From: JBEAUL01 sp041161475
GTDB lineage: Bacteria; Pseudomonadota; Gammaproteobacteria; UBA6186; Azoamicaceae
Direction: 5' to 3'
DNA: 9,104 bases
NCBI GenBank assembly: GCA_041161475.1
Contig: JBEAUL010000078.1
Span: 1-9,104, forward strand
Positions 1 to 7,184 of the stretch are shown piece by piece. A program made the position numbers and the translations under genes. Within the stretch, counting starts at the first letter, position 1. The number at the start of each line of letters is the position of its first letter. A model generated the notes under the pieces. That model made no database searches, was not told the origin of the DNA, and worked only from the letters and a program-made list of their open reading frames with translations.

Positions 1-813
1 CAAGGTTGCCCCAACTGGAAGCGCTGCCGTCAGACTGTCAATCCTATCCAAAATACCACCATGACCAGGTAAGGCTGTACCGCTGTCTTTAACACCTTGC
101 ACACGCTTAAACAGACTTTCCAACAAATCGCCTAACACCGAAGCCAAAGCAACAGCAGTCACCCAGAAAAACCAGGCCGTAAAACCGACCGAGCGAATAT
201 CTCCTAAAAAATACAACAGGATAGCCATTAACCAAACACTGAATACAGCACCCAAAAATCCTTCACGGGTTTTTCCGGGACTGATGCGATTAGCCAATTT
301 TTTTTGGCCAAATTTTTTACCTACAAAATAAGCGCCTGTATCAGCACACCAAACAACAAGCATGGCATACAACAACCAATTGTGTTGTGTATCGACTGTT
401 TTTAAATATAAAAAACTCAAGTAAGGTAAAACGAGTAAGCAAGCACCCGTGACAATCACGGCGCCATTTCCCCTACAAGGCACAAAGGGTTTTTTCTGAT
501 AACGTAGCACAATCCCTAATCCAACACCCCACCACAGCAAAGTCACTGTCCAGACGAGCGTTAAAGGCATTTGAGTAAATAACAGCGCACAAGCAACTAA
601 AATAAGCGCTAAACCACCTACAAATAAGCGGGCTATCAGCGGTTTTAAACGCATTAATTGCGTCCACTCAACACCGCCCCACACAAATAATGCCAACACC
701 AAACCCTGAACGCCTAGCCATACAGGATAATAGGGTGCTTGCGTAGGACTTAACAGACACAAAAAAGCCAATGGCAATAACCAAGCAGCCGTAATAATAC
801 GTTGCTTAAGCAT
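1..813 (-). CDS. cdsA: Phosphatidate cytidylyltransferase (CDP-diglyceride synthase), 3' end cut by window edge
   Basis: This integral inner-membrane enzyme makes CDP-diacylglycerol from phosphatidic acid and CTP, the precursor of all major phospholipids. I translated 271 codons without a stop; the E. coli enzyme has about 285, so only a short C-terminal piece is missing. The protein begins MLKQRIITAA, typical of the family, and is rich in hydrophobic membrane segments. Residues 233-259 match the CDS family signature throughout: S-L-F-K-R, then K242-D243, L-P-G-H251-G-G, then D256-R-I-D259. An earlier conserved block reads VVWCADTGAYFVGKKFG, followed by the SPGKTREG loop. The ATG lies inside the end of uppS, with an 8-base overlap, which suggests translational coupling; the only Shine-Dalgarno candidate is weak (AGAAGAAG). 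It is the last gene visible in the leftward operon. Confidence 0.96.
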   Translation of the reverse strand, partial: MLKQRIITAAWLLPLAFLCLLSPTQAPYYPVWLGVQGLVLALFVWGGVEWTQLMRLKPLIARLFVGGLALILVACALLFTQMPLTLVWTVTLLWWGVGLGIVLRYQKKPFVPCRGNGAVIVTGACLLVLPYLSFLYLKTVDTQHNWLLYAMLVVWCADTGAYFVGKKFGQKKLANRISPGKTREGFLGAVFSVWLMAILLYFLGDIRSVGFTAWFFWVTAVALASVLGDLLESLFKRVQGVKDSGTALPGHGGILDRIDSLTAALPVGATL

Positions 814-1522
814 AGGCTTCTTCTCGCACACGACCATAGCGTCGTTCTCTTTGTGCAAAATCACTTAAGGCTTCTTCAAATTCCGCTAAACGAAAATCAG
901 GCCACAAAGTTTCTGTAAAATACAACTCACAATAGGCCAGCTGCCATAATAAGAAGTTGCTAATGCGTTGCTCGCCACTGGTGCGAATAAAGAAGTCAGG
1001 AGGACCACACTCAGACAAGCAAGTGTAGTGATCGAAGGCAGCTTCATCTAAATCGCTCACTGACAGCGATTGATTTTGTATGGCCATACCAATCTTTTTA
1101 ACTGCCTGTACAATATCCCAACGACCGCCATAGTTGGCTGCAATATTTAACTGCAAACCTGTATTATGTTGGGTTAACCTTTCGGCCTGTTTTATTGCAG
1201 ACTGCAATTTAGAACTAAAGGCCGTGATATCACCAATGACACGCAATCGCACCTGATTTTCGTGTAATCGCTGTATTTCTTGTTCCAATACTTGCAGAAA
1301 AAGCGCCATTAAAAATGATACTTCTTGTTCTGGTCGTTGCCAATTTTCGCTACTAAACGCAAATAATGTCAGTACAGGAATGTTTTTATCGATACAGGCC
1401 TTAATAATGGTACGCACCGATTCAATACTTTGTTGGTGCCCCGCAAAACGCGGTAGATAGCGCCGTTTGGCCCATCGGCCATTACCATCCATAATGATGG
1501 CCACATGACGAGGATGCTGCAT
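806..1522 (-). CDS. uppS: Undecaprenyl diphosphate synthase (cis-prenyltransferase)
   Basis: This enzyme condenses isopentenyl diphosphate units onto farnesyl diphosphate to give the C55 carrier lipid used for peptidoglycan and other surface polymers. The 238-residue protein is about 15 residues shorter at its N-terminus than the E. coli protein, but all key positions are present with a constant offset of 14. The catalytic aspartate is D12 in IIMDGNGRWAKRR, followed by R25 and H29, then the FAFSSENW block at 54-61. The substrate-binding C-terminal set is R180 (IRTSGE), R186, S188 and E199 (CELYF). The start is supported by AAGG six bases upstream of the ATG. It lies 26 bases after frr, and its stop overlaps the cdsA start. 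Confidence 0.97.
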   Translation of the reverse strand: MQHPRHVAIIMDGNGRWAKRRYLPRFAGHQQSIESVRTIIKACIDKNIPVLTLFAFSSENWQRPEQEVSFLMALFLQVLEQEIQRLHENQVRLRVIGDITAFSSKLQSAIKQAERLTQHNTGLQLNIAANYGGRWDIVQAVKKIGMAIQNQSLSVSDLDEAAFDHYTCLSECGPPDFFIRTSGEQRISNFLLWQLAYCELYFTETLWPDFRLAEFEEALSDFAQRERRYGRVREEAYA

Positions 1523-1548
1523 GATTTTCCTTATCTCACCACAATCGC

Positions 1549-2112
1549 TTAAATATGACTCAACTCTTTTTCTTTTTGAGCAGAGACCTTGTCAATTTCG
1601 CCAACCATTTTATCGGTCAGTTTTTGAATAGATTCTTCACCGCGTCTGACGTCATCTTCACTGATCAGTTTCTTTTTTTGCAACTCTTTGATTTGTGTGT
1701 TGGCATCTCGACGAATGGCTCGCAAAGCGACCTTGGCATCTTCACTTTCTGCCTTTACTTGACGAACCAACTCTTTACGTCGCTCCTCTGTTAAAGGAGG
1801 TAAAGGTACCCGTATTAACATGCCATTAACAGCAGGGTTTAAGCCTAAGTTGGCAGCACGAATGGCTTTATCTATTTCTGAAGTCATGCCTTTTTCCCAA
1901 GGCGTGATGCTTAAGGTTTGGGCATCTTCAACAACAATATTCGCAACTTGGCTAATTGGCGTTAAATTACCGTAATAGGATACCAATATGGACTCTAGTA
2001 TGCTTGGATGCGCACGCCCCGTACGCAATTTTGCCAGCGTATGCCCCAAAGATTCTATCGTTTTTTTCATCCGTTTTTCGGCTTCTTGCATTACGGTGCT
2101 TGTTGTCGTCAT
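1549..2112 (-). CDS. frr: Ribosome recycling factor
   Basis: With EF-G, this factor splits the post-termination ribosome so the subunits can be reused. The 187-residue product is two residues longer than the 185 usual in E. coli. The long-helix domain I is formed by about residues 1-31 and 105-187, with domain II between. Visible hallmarks are RTGRAHPSILE (30-40), the VPLPPLTEERRKEL hinge segment (102-115) and the arginine cluster VALRAIRRDAN (128-138). R134 corresponds to the functionally important R132 of E. coli. It sits 33 bases downstream of pyrH and 26 bases before uppS, its usual position in this operon. The Shine-Dalgarno match before the ATG is modest (AGGACAG, somewhat distant). Confidence 0.97.
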   Translation of the reverse strand: MTTTSTVMQEAEKRMKKTIESLGHTLAKLRTGRAHPSILESILVSYYGNLTPISQVANIVVEDAQTLSITPWEKGMTSEIDKAIRAANLGLNPAVNGMLIRVPLPPLTEERRKELVRQVKAESEDAKVALRAIRRDANTQIKELQKKKLISEDDVRRGEESIQKLTDKMVGEIDKVSAQKEKELSHI

Positions 2113-2145
2113 CTGTTCTTTCTCTGTCCTATTGTTTGTGGATAC

Positions 2146-2874
2146 TTATTCTTCAACCAAAGTACCTTCGTCTTCCCCCATTACAACACGCAACAAAGCG
2201 CCTTTTTTCTGAAGGTTAAAGACTCGAATTTTTAAGTGGTGATCTCGGCATTGGCAAAAAGCCGTCAAATCCATTACCCCAAGTTCTTTTTTAAGCGCTT
2301 CGGAAAAAGTAATGCGCTTATAGCGGGTCGCTTTTGGATCTCGGGCTGGGTCGGCAGTATAGATACCATCTACCTGCGTTGCTTTTAAGAGTACTTCTGC
2401 TTCTACTTCGATGGCACGTAGGCTGGCTGCAGAATCGGTGGTCACCAAAGGATTGCCTGTTCCTGCAGCAAACAGGACAACACGTCCCTTTGCCAAATGA
2501 TCGATGGCTTTACGCCGATCATAGTAATCAACCATGCCACTCATGGGAATCGCAGACATAATGCGTGTAGAAAAGCCCGCACGCTCTAGGGCATCCCTCA
2601 TCGCCAAGGCATTCATAACTGTAGCTAACATACCCATATGATCGCCAGTAATACGACCAATACCGGCTTCAAATAAAGCCTGCCCACGGAAAAAATTACC
2701 GCCTCCAATGACCAAGCCAACCTGTACATTTAGACGGACCAGCTCTCCGATCTCAGTTGCCATTCGATCGATGACTTTGGGGTCGATCCCGAAAGACCGA
2801 TCCCCTAGCAAGGCTTCGCCACTCAACTTTAACATAATCCGGCGATACGCCGGTGTTTTTGTTAATGAAGACAT
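2146..2874 (-). CDS. pyrH: Uridylate (UMP) kinase
   Basis: This enzyme phosphorylates UMP to UDP with ATP in pyrimidine nucleotide synthesis. It belongs to the amino-acid-kinase fold typical of bacteria and is unrelated to eukaryotic UMP/CMP kinase. Its 242 residues match the E. coli length almost exactly. Motifs in order are the phosphate-binding KLSGEAL (16-22), VIGGGNFFRG (55-64), GDHMGMLATVMN (77-88), AGTGNPLVTTDSAA (137-150) and the DGIYTADPA region. The C-terminus ends in RVVMGEDEGTLVEE, the usual PyrH ending. Its ATG directly follows the tsf stop codon (TAAATG), so its ribosome-binding site (GGGGAG) lies inside the end of tsf and translation is probably coupled. Confidence 0.98.
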   Translation of the reverse strand: MSSLTKTPAYRRIMLKLSGEALLGDRSFGIDPKVIDRMATEIGELVRLNVQVGLVIGGGNFFRGQALFEAGIGRITGDHMGMLATVMNALAMRDALERAGFSTRIMSAIPMSGMVDYYDRRKAIDHLAKGRVVLFAAGTGNPLVTTDSAASLRAIEVEAEVLLKATQVDGIYTADPARDPKATRYKRITFSEALKKELGVMDLTAFCQCRDHHLKIRVFNLQKKGALLRVVMGEDEGTLVEE

Positions 2875-3765
2875 TTACGCTCCCCGTGCTTGCGCCATCA
2901 CCTCTTCAACAAAATTATCGGTTTTCTTTTCTATGCCTTCCCCTACCTCAAATCGGGTAAAGCGCAGAATTTGAGCACCTGATTTTTTTAACAAGGCTTC
3001 TATACTCACGCTCGGATCTTTCACAAAAGACTGACCCAATAAGGTAATTTCTTTGGACCATTTTTTGATTTTTCCTTCCACGATCATAGGAAGCTTATCC
3101 GCCGCTTTTCCTTCTTCTGCCGTTTGCTTGGTGAAGATTGCACGCTCACTTTCTACACGAGCAACAGGAATTTCTGTGGCATCGATATACTCAGGATTCA
3201 TGGCTGCAACTTGCATGGCAATGTCTCTGGCCAATGCGGCATCGCCACCTTTCAGTTCGACCATTGCACCAATACGAACGCCATTGGCACCGCCATGACC
3301 ATAAGCGCCTAAAATACCTTGCTGTGTTTCGAATAAAGCAAGACGACGAATAGAAATATTTTCTCCGATTTGAGAAACCAATTCTAAGCGTTGCGCTTCT
3401 ACAGTCGCCCCTTCTAATACGCTGTCCATTAAGGCAGGTAAGTTATCGGTGCCACTTTTTAATACGCTATCAGCCACTTTTTTAGAAAAGCCTTTGAATT
3501 TTTCTTCGCGGGCAACAAAGTCGGTTTCGCAGTTTACTTCTAACAACACGGCACGATTGTCCGCATGCGCAACCACCACGATGCCTTCGGCCGCCACTCT
3601 GTCAGCCTTCTTAACCGCTTTTGCTAAGCCTGCTTCACGTATCATTTTAATGGCGAGTTCAATATCACCCTCTGCCTTTACCAGCATTTTTTTGCACTCC
3701 ATCATCGGAGCGTCTGTTCTGTCTCGCAAGGTTTTCACCAATGCAGCCGTAATAATTTCAGCCAT
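2875..3765 (-). CDS. tsf: Translation elongation factor Ts
   Basis: EF-Ts is the nucleotide exchange factor that releases GDP from EF-Tu. The 296-residue protein is slightly longer than the 283 of E. coli. The N-terminal UBA-like domain begins MAEIITAALVKTLRDRT and carries the PMMECKKML signature near residues 20-28. The core signature NCETDFVAR contains D82 and F83, equivalent to E. coli D80 and F81, which insert near the EF-Tu magnesium site. IGENISIRR and the C-terminal RFEVGEGIEKK are also conserved. A good Shine-Dalgarno (AAAGGA) precedes the ATG, 23 bases after the rpsB stop. As in other Gammaproteobacteria it is expected to be transcribed with rpsB and to share S2 feedback control. Confidence 0.98.
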   Translation of the reverse strand: MAEIITAALVKTLRDRTDAPMMECKKMLVKAEGDIELAIKMIREAGLAKAVKKADRVAAEGIVVVAHADNRAVLLEVNCETDFVAREEKFKGFSKKVADSVLKSGTDNLPALMDSVLEGATVEAQRLELVSQIGENISIRRLALFETQQGILGAYGHGGANGVRIGAMVELKGGDAALARDIAMQVAAMNPEYIDATEIPVARVESERAIFTKQTAEEGKAADKLPMIVEGKIKKWSKEITLLGQSFVKDPSVSIEALLKKSGAQILRFTRFEVGEGIEKKTDNFVEEVMAQARGA

Positions 3766-3788
3766 TGTATTGTCCTTTTCCCTATTAC

Positions 3789-4553
3789 TTACTCGTTTTC
3801 TGCAAATGGAGCGTCTTCTACCGGCAATTCGACAAATTCTTCTTGGAATTTACCCGCTTGTGGCTTTTGACTGCTCTTACCTTCGATAATGGCATCGGCC
3901 ATTTTGCTGATATACAGCTGTAAGGCACGCATAGAATCATCATTTGCTGGAATGACGTAATCAACACCCGATGGATTGTGGTTAGAATCGACAACACCCA
4001 CAACAGGAATGCCTAAACGATTGGCTTCGGCAATGGCAATTTTTTCGGAGCCGACATCAATCACCACGATCACATCTGGTAAGCCACCCATTTCTTTGAT
4101 GCCGCCCAAACCACGCTCTAATTTGTCTAGCTCACGCTTGAGTTGTAGACCTTCTTTTTTGGTCATGTGGTTCAAGGTACCATCTTGCATCATGCGCTCG
4201 ATATCTACCAAACGACGAATAGATTGGCGGATGGTTTTATAATTAGTCAGCATTCCGCCCAACCAGCGATGGTTGACGTAGGGCATGCCTGCACGAATGG
4301 CCTGCTCAACCAAAATATCGCGCGCAGCACGTTTTGTACCGACAAACAATACTTTGCCACCTTTTGAAGCGGTTTTATGCAAAAATTGCAAGGCTTCGCG
4401 GAATAAAGGCAATGTTTTTTCTAAGTTGATAATATGAACGTTATTACGAACGCCATACAAATAAGGGGACATGCTCGGATCTCTAAAGCGGGTCAAATGA
4501 CCAAAATGGGCGCCGGATTCGAACAGTTCGCGCATACTCACGTTTGTTTTCAT
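3789..4553 (-). CDS. rpsB: 30S ribosomal protein S2
   Basis: S2 is a small-subunit protein that joins late in 30S assembly. At 254 residues it is a little longer than the E. coli protein (241), mainly through an acidic tail ending VEDAPFAENE. Family hallmarks are GAHFGH (14-19), RNNVHIINLEKT, KVLFVGTKRAA, NHRWLGGMLTN and GLPDVIVVIDVGSEKIAIAEA. The start is well supported by AAGGAG, nine bases before the ATG. This is the first gene of the leftward operon, behind a leader of about 125 nt that can form structured RNA, and divergent from map. Confidence 0.98.
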   Translation of the reverse strand: MKTNVSMRELFESGAHFGHLTRFRDPSMSPYLYGVRNNVHIINLEKTLPLFREALQFLHKTASKGGKVLFVGTKRAARDILVEQAIRAGMPYVNHRWLGGMLTNYKTIRQSIRRLVDIERMMQDGTLNHMTKKEGLQLKRELDKLERGLGGIKEMGGLPDVIVVIDVGSEKIAIAEANRLGIPVVGVVDSNHNPSGVDYVIPANDDSMRALQLYISKMADAIIEGKSSQKPQAGKFQEEFVELPVEDAPFAENE

Positions 4554-4680
4554 GTATAACTACTCCTTAAGTAGGGTTAAGCCTCCGCGCCTCAATAATG
4601 CCCGACCCAAATAACCCCAAAATAACAGGTTTACTCAGGCACCCCAAGCACTCAACCGACAGCGCGTGTGTTTTTAGACT
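4554..4680 (-). promoter_or_regulatory. rpsB leader with predicted pseudoknot, likely S2 autoregulatory element
   Basis: The leader before rpsB can form an RNA pseudoknot. One 7-bp helix pairs TGCCTGA (4641 down to 4635) with TCGGGCA (4605 down to 4599), including one G-U pair. GGGTTA (4617-4612), inside its loop, can pair with TAACCC (4579-4574) outside. A competing 5-bp hairpin, CTTAA-CCCTAC-TTAAG (4581-4566), uses part of the same TAACCC and covers the first bases of the AAGGAG ribosome-binding site (4568-4563). In E. coli and relatives S2 represses its own rpsB-tsf message through a structured leader. That this leader acts the same way is inferred from position and fold, not from a sequence match. 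Confidence 0.6.
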
Positions 4681-4684
4681 CCAT

Positions 4685-4713
4685 AGGGTAACAAGTTTGC
4701 GGTACAATGTCCA
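4685..4713 (-). promoter_or_regulatory. Predicted sigma-70 promoter for the rpsB operon
   Basis: On the minus strand TGGACA (4713-4708, five of six consensus bases) is followed by a 17-base spacer and TACCCT (4690-4685). The -10 is weak but is preceded by TGT, giving an extended -10. Transcription would start near 4678, producing the structured leader of rpsB. Confidence 0.5.
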
Positions 4714-4728
4714 TCACCTGTGTATAAT
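4701..4728 (+). promoter_or_regulatory. map: Predicted sigma-70 promoter for map and following genes
   Basis: A perfect TATAAT lies at 4723-4728. The best -35 at normal spacing is poor: GGTACA at 4701-4706 with a 16-base spacer. Transcription would start near 4735, leaving an untranslated stretch of about 75 bases. That stretch holds a small 5-bp hairpin (GGCAA at 4745-4749 with TTGCC at 4757-4761). The element shares bases with the oppositely directed rpsB promoter, so the two may compete for polymerase. Confidence 0.5.
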
Positions 4729-4808
4729 TAGGGGCTGAAACAGAGGCAAAATCGCCTTGCCCGTAAAACGCGCGCTTTTAACCTGACATCAAACGGATAA
4801 CCATACTT

Positions 4809-5591
4809 ATGCCTGTACCAGCCATTCATATCAAGACCCCAGCAGAAATTGAAAAAATGCGCATTGCCGGACGCTTAGCTGCAGAGGTCCTCGACTACAT
4901 TACCCCTTTTGTAACCGCTGGGGTCAGCACTCTGGCACTGAATGACTTGTGCCATGAGTACATTACCAAGGTCCAACATGCCATTCCTGCCCCCCTAAAC
5001 TACCGTGGTTTTCCAAAGTCTATCTGCACATCGGTTAATCATGTCATTTGTCATGGCATACCCAATGAACGCCTATTGAAAAACGGAGATATACTGAATA
5101 TTGACGTCACTGTACTGAAAGATGGCTATCATGGCGATACCAGCAAGATGTTTTTAATCGGCGATTGCAGTATTCAAGCCAAACGCGTGGTGCGAATTGC
5201 CCAAGAATGTTTGTATCGCGCTATTTCTATCGTAAAGCCAGGTGCCAAACTAGGGGATATTGGTGCTATTATTCAACAGCATGCAGAAACAAATCGTCTC
5301 TCTGTTGTAAGAGAATATTGTGGTCACGGTATTGGAAGCGAATTTCATGAAGAAGCATTACAAGTATTGCATTATGGCACAGCTGGAACAGGCGTTATGC
5401 TAACACCCGGTATGACGTTTACGATAGAACCCATGTTAAATATTGGCAGACGGCATACACAACTGCTACCAGACAAATGGACCGTTATCACCAAAGACCG
5501 CAGCTTATCCGCACAATGGGAACACACGCTGCTGGTCACCGAAACGGGTTGTGAAGTGTTAACCAAAAGGCAGGAAGAAACGTTTTTTTAA
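4809..5591 (+). CDS. map: Type I methionine aminopeptidase
   Basis: This cytosolic metallopeptidase removes the initiator methionine from new proteins with small second residues. Its 260 residues are close to the E. coli length (264). All five metal ligands of the pita-bread fold are present: D99 (LNID), D110 (HGD), H173 (CGHGIG), E207 (TIEP) and E238 (WEHT). The active-site histidines H82 (CHG) and H180 (FHEE) are also there. The N-terminus (IHIKTPAEIEKMRIAGRLAAEV) is typical, which supports this ATG although the ribosome-binding site (GGATAA) is weak. It is divergent from rpsB, as in many Gammaproteobacteria. The stop is followed after only 20 bases by the next start, so map probably leads a transcript that includes the unfamiliar genes downstream. 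Confidence 0.97.
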   Translation: MPVPAIHIKTPAEIEKMRIAGRLAAEVLDYITPFVTAGVSTLALNDLCHEYITKVQHAIPAPLNYRGFPKSICTSVNHVICHGIPNERLLKNGDILNIDVTVLKDGYHGDTSKMFLIGDCSIQAKRVVRIAQECLYRAISIVKPGAKLGDIGAIIQQHAETNRLSVVREYCGHGIGSEFHEEALQVLHYGTAGTGVMLTPGMTFTIEPMLNIGRRHTQLLPDKWTVITKDRSLSAQWEHTLLVTETGCEVLTKRQEETFF

Positions 5592-5611
5592 CGCACAAGG
5601 TAGGGATAAAA

Positions 5612-6682
5612 ATGATCGAGGAAGGATACAAGCCATCACAAAATGACACTGTCAATGCGCCGTCATTTGTCATTTATTATGTGGCACAACCCAAAGGCGC
5701 AACAATGGCAATGCGTTATCCTGATGCAACAACGCCGAAAGAAGGCTATTCCCTACAAACACTGAATGAACCTTTACACACGGCTTTGGTTGTGCCTTTT
5801 TTGAACCAGCAACCACAACCCGTGCAGATTGTTGCCCATTACTGTGAAATGATTGAAATACGTCGAGCCAATCGGTGGCCAGTCTTGCAGAAAGCCATTG
5901 AACTGTGCAAAAAAAATCAAGCCACTTTGCTGATTGCTGAATTGGGTACTTTGGCCAGTAATGAATCTTTTACGCAACTGATCTTAAGTGCAAATGTGCC
6001 TTTTCATTGTTGCGATCAACCTTTTGTTGACCGAAATATTTTAGAGGCCCTACACAAGCATGCTCAAGTACAAAAAAAACTGCATGGAGAACTGATTAGA
6101 AAAGGTTTGCAATCCACCTCAGCAAAATCTGGCAATCCAAATGCTGCTGAAGTCATTGGAAAAGTCAATAAACCTAAAATTGATACGGCCATTTTATTTG
6201 CGTTTTTACTAGAACCCATTGTTCAAAATTACAAAGCCAAAGGATACTCTCAGCGCCAAATGGTTAAATACCTCAACGATGAAGGTTTTACCGCTCCCGA
6301 GGGAGGGCGTTGGGTATTGAGTCAACTCCAAAAAGTACTGGAACGCGTTAAATTAAATGATTTAGCGCAACAAGTACGAAAAACATTTCCCGAGTTGTCT
6401 CAAGAAAAATTAACCACAACAGAAATGGCAGAAAAACTCAATACAGCCAACATCCCTGCGCTAAAACGGAGTGGCTGGAACGATATACAAGTTAAAAAAC
6501 TGTTACATCGAATAGAACAAATCGAAGACATTGCAACAATGAATCAATTGTTTATCCAACTTATCCCTATTTTGCGCTATATTCGTCACCACAATATGCC
6601 TATTTCCACCCTACTAGAGCGCTGTGCCCATGTCGGTATTGCGGTTAATAACCAATCCCTTGTCGCTGATATGGCGGTTTAA
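5612..6682 (+). CDS. Serine-recombinase-like protein lacking catalytic residues, with duplicated DNA-binding module
   Basis: The role of this 356-residue protein is unknown. Residues 19-166 read like the N-terminal domain of resolvase/invertase serine recombinases: FVIYYVAQ at the first strand, RANRWPVLQKAIELCKKNQATLLIAEL (86-111), then FTQLILSANVPF and DRNILEALHKHAQVQKKL. The catalytic serine after the first strand (family YxRVS) is replaced by Q26 in YYVAQ. The family LDRLxR motif reads L111-G-T-L-A-S116, losing its aspartate and both arginines. After SGNPN (173-177), a common linker in such proteins, come two copies of a recombinase-type helix-turn-helix module (about 212-245 and 267-300). 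I infer a DNA-binding or structural protein without strand-exchange activity. The ATG has AGGGA five bases upstream. It sits 20 bases after map and 35 before the next gene. Confidence 0.72.
   Translation: MIEEGYKPSQNDTVNAPSFVIYYVAQPKGATMAMRYPDATTPKEGYSLQTLNEPLHTALVVPFLNQQPQPVQIVAHYCEMIEIRRANRWPVLQKAIELCKKNQATLLIAELGTLASNESFTQLILSANVPFHCCDQPFVDRNILEALHKHAQVQKKLHGELIRKGLQSTSAKSGNPNAAEVIGKVNKPKIDTAILFAFLLEPIVQNYKAKGYSQRQMVKYLNDEGFTAPEGGRWVLSQLQKVLERVKLNDLAQQVRKTFPELSQEKLTTTEMAEKLNTANIPALKRSGWNDIQVKKLLHRIEQIEDIATMNQLFIQLIPILRYIRHHNMPISTLLERCAHVGIAVNNQSLVADMAV
6260..6511 (+). repeat. Tandem duplication of a recombinase-type helix-turn-helix module (protein level)
   Basis: Within the 5612-6682 gene, residues 217-245 and 272-300 align without gaps at an offset of 55 residues. 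Identical positions are M217/M272, L221/L276, N222/N277, A228/A283, W234/W289, Q238/Q293, K241/K296, L243/L298 and R245/R300. The pattern (a helix ending in LN, a short turn, W, then a second helix) resembles the segment after the catalytic domain in serine recombinases that reads LN..G....G..W....V...L.R. The DNA has diverged, so this is an old internal duplication. Confidence 0.65.
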
Positions 6683-6717
6683 CCTTGTATCTGTTTATAA
6701 CAGGAGCTTAAGCGTTT

Positions 6718-7149
6718 ATGAATGCATCTGCCCATTTTTCTTTAGACAATTCAGAATCCATTTTGCCTTTACCGGTCATTAAGACAGACGAAGATTTAGA
6801 TCAGGCACTGCGCGCTTTTCACGCAGTGGCTAAAGAGGTACCCGAAGCAAATCGTACCTTAGAAGCCATTTTAAATACGGCTTCTAAAAATTTACCAGCC
6901 TACCTTAAAATTGTGAAAGGGCACCTCGAACAATTGGCTACTGTATTGCGATTAGACAGTCACCAAAATCAACAGCTCAATTACACTCAACTGCCACAAC
7001 CTTTACAACAGCTGGTACACTTATTCCAGCATTTAGACGAAGAAGACTTATCCCATATCGAATGGCTATCCAGAGAAACGCAGAGCTGGAAAAACAACTT
7101 GACCGCTACAAGTGATAAGAGTTTAAAGCCATTGACTGAGGAGGTATAA
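6718..7149 (+). CDS. Hypothetical small helical protein
   Basis: I do not recognise this 143-residue protein. It has no signal peptide, membrane segment or cysteine. From about residue 24 onwards it reads as amphipathic helices (TDEDLDQALRAFHAVAKEV; NLPAYLKIVKGHLEQLATVL; PLQQLVHLFQHL), separated by a glutamine-rich stretch at 83-98. It has an acidic patch (DEED, 107-110) and a polar tail. A good ribosome-binding site (AGGAG) lies 11 bases before the ATG. It begins 35 bases after the recombinase-like gene and ends 35 bases before the zinc-ribbon gene, so the three are probably cotranscribed. That spacing suggests, but does not show, a shared function. The reading frame is intact and base usage is like its neighbours. 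Confidence 0.8.
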   Translation: MNASAHFSLDNSESILPLPVIKTDEDLDQALRAFHAVAKEVPEANRTLEAILNTASKNLPAYLKIVKGHLEQLATVLRLDSHQNQQLNYTQLPQPLQQLVHLFQHLDEEDLSHIEWLSRETQSWKNNLTATSDKSLKPLTEEV

Positions 7150-7184
7150 GGCATTGAACTAACGAACACTGGGAGGTCTGTGGT

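Noticed and set aside
473..667. 64-codon minus-strand frame inside cdsA
   Set aside because: It is out of frame with cdsA, which I translated without interruption through this region and which carries the full family signature.
1956..2235. Three overlapping plus-strand frames opposite the frr/pyrH junction
   Set aside because: They share the same DNA in different frames and oppose two certain genes; none has a recognisable product.
3449..3889. Open frame of 146 codons on the plus strand, antisense to tsf and rpsB
   Set aside because: It lies across the tsf start and the end of rpsB, both certain on the other strand, and its composition is that of a complement of coding sequence. No ribosome-binding site or family motif.
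4764..4780. TAAAA/TTTTA arms around CGCGCGC in the map leader, as an operator or terminator
   Set aside because: The GC core is offset by one base, so the palindrome is imperfect, and there is no independent support.
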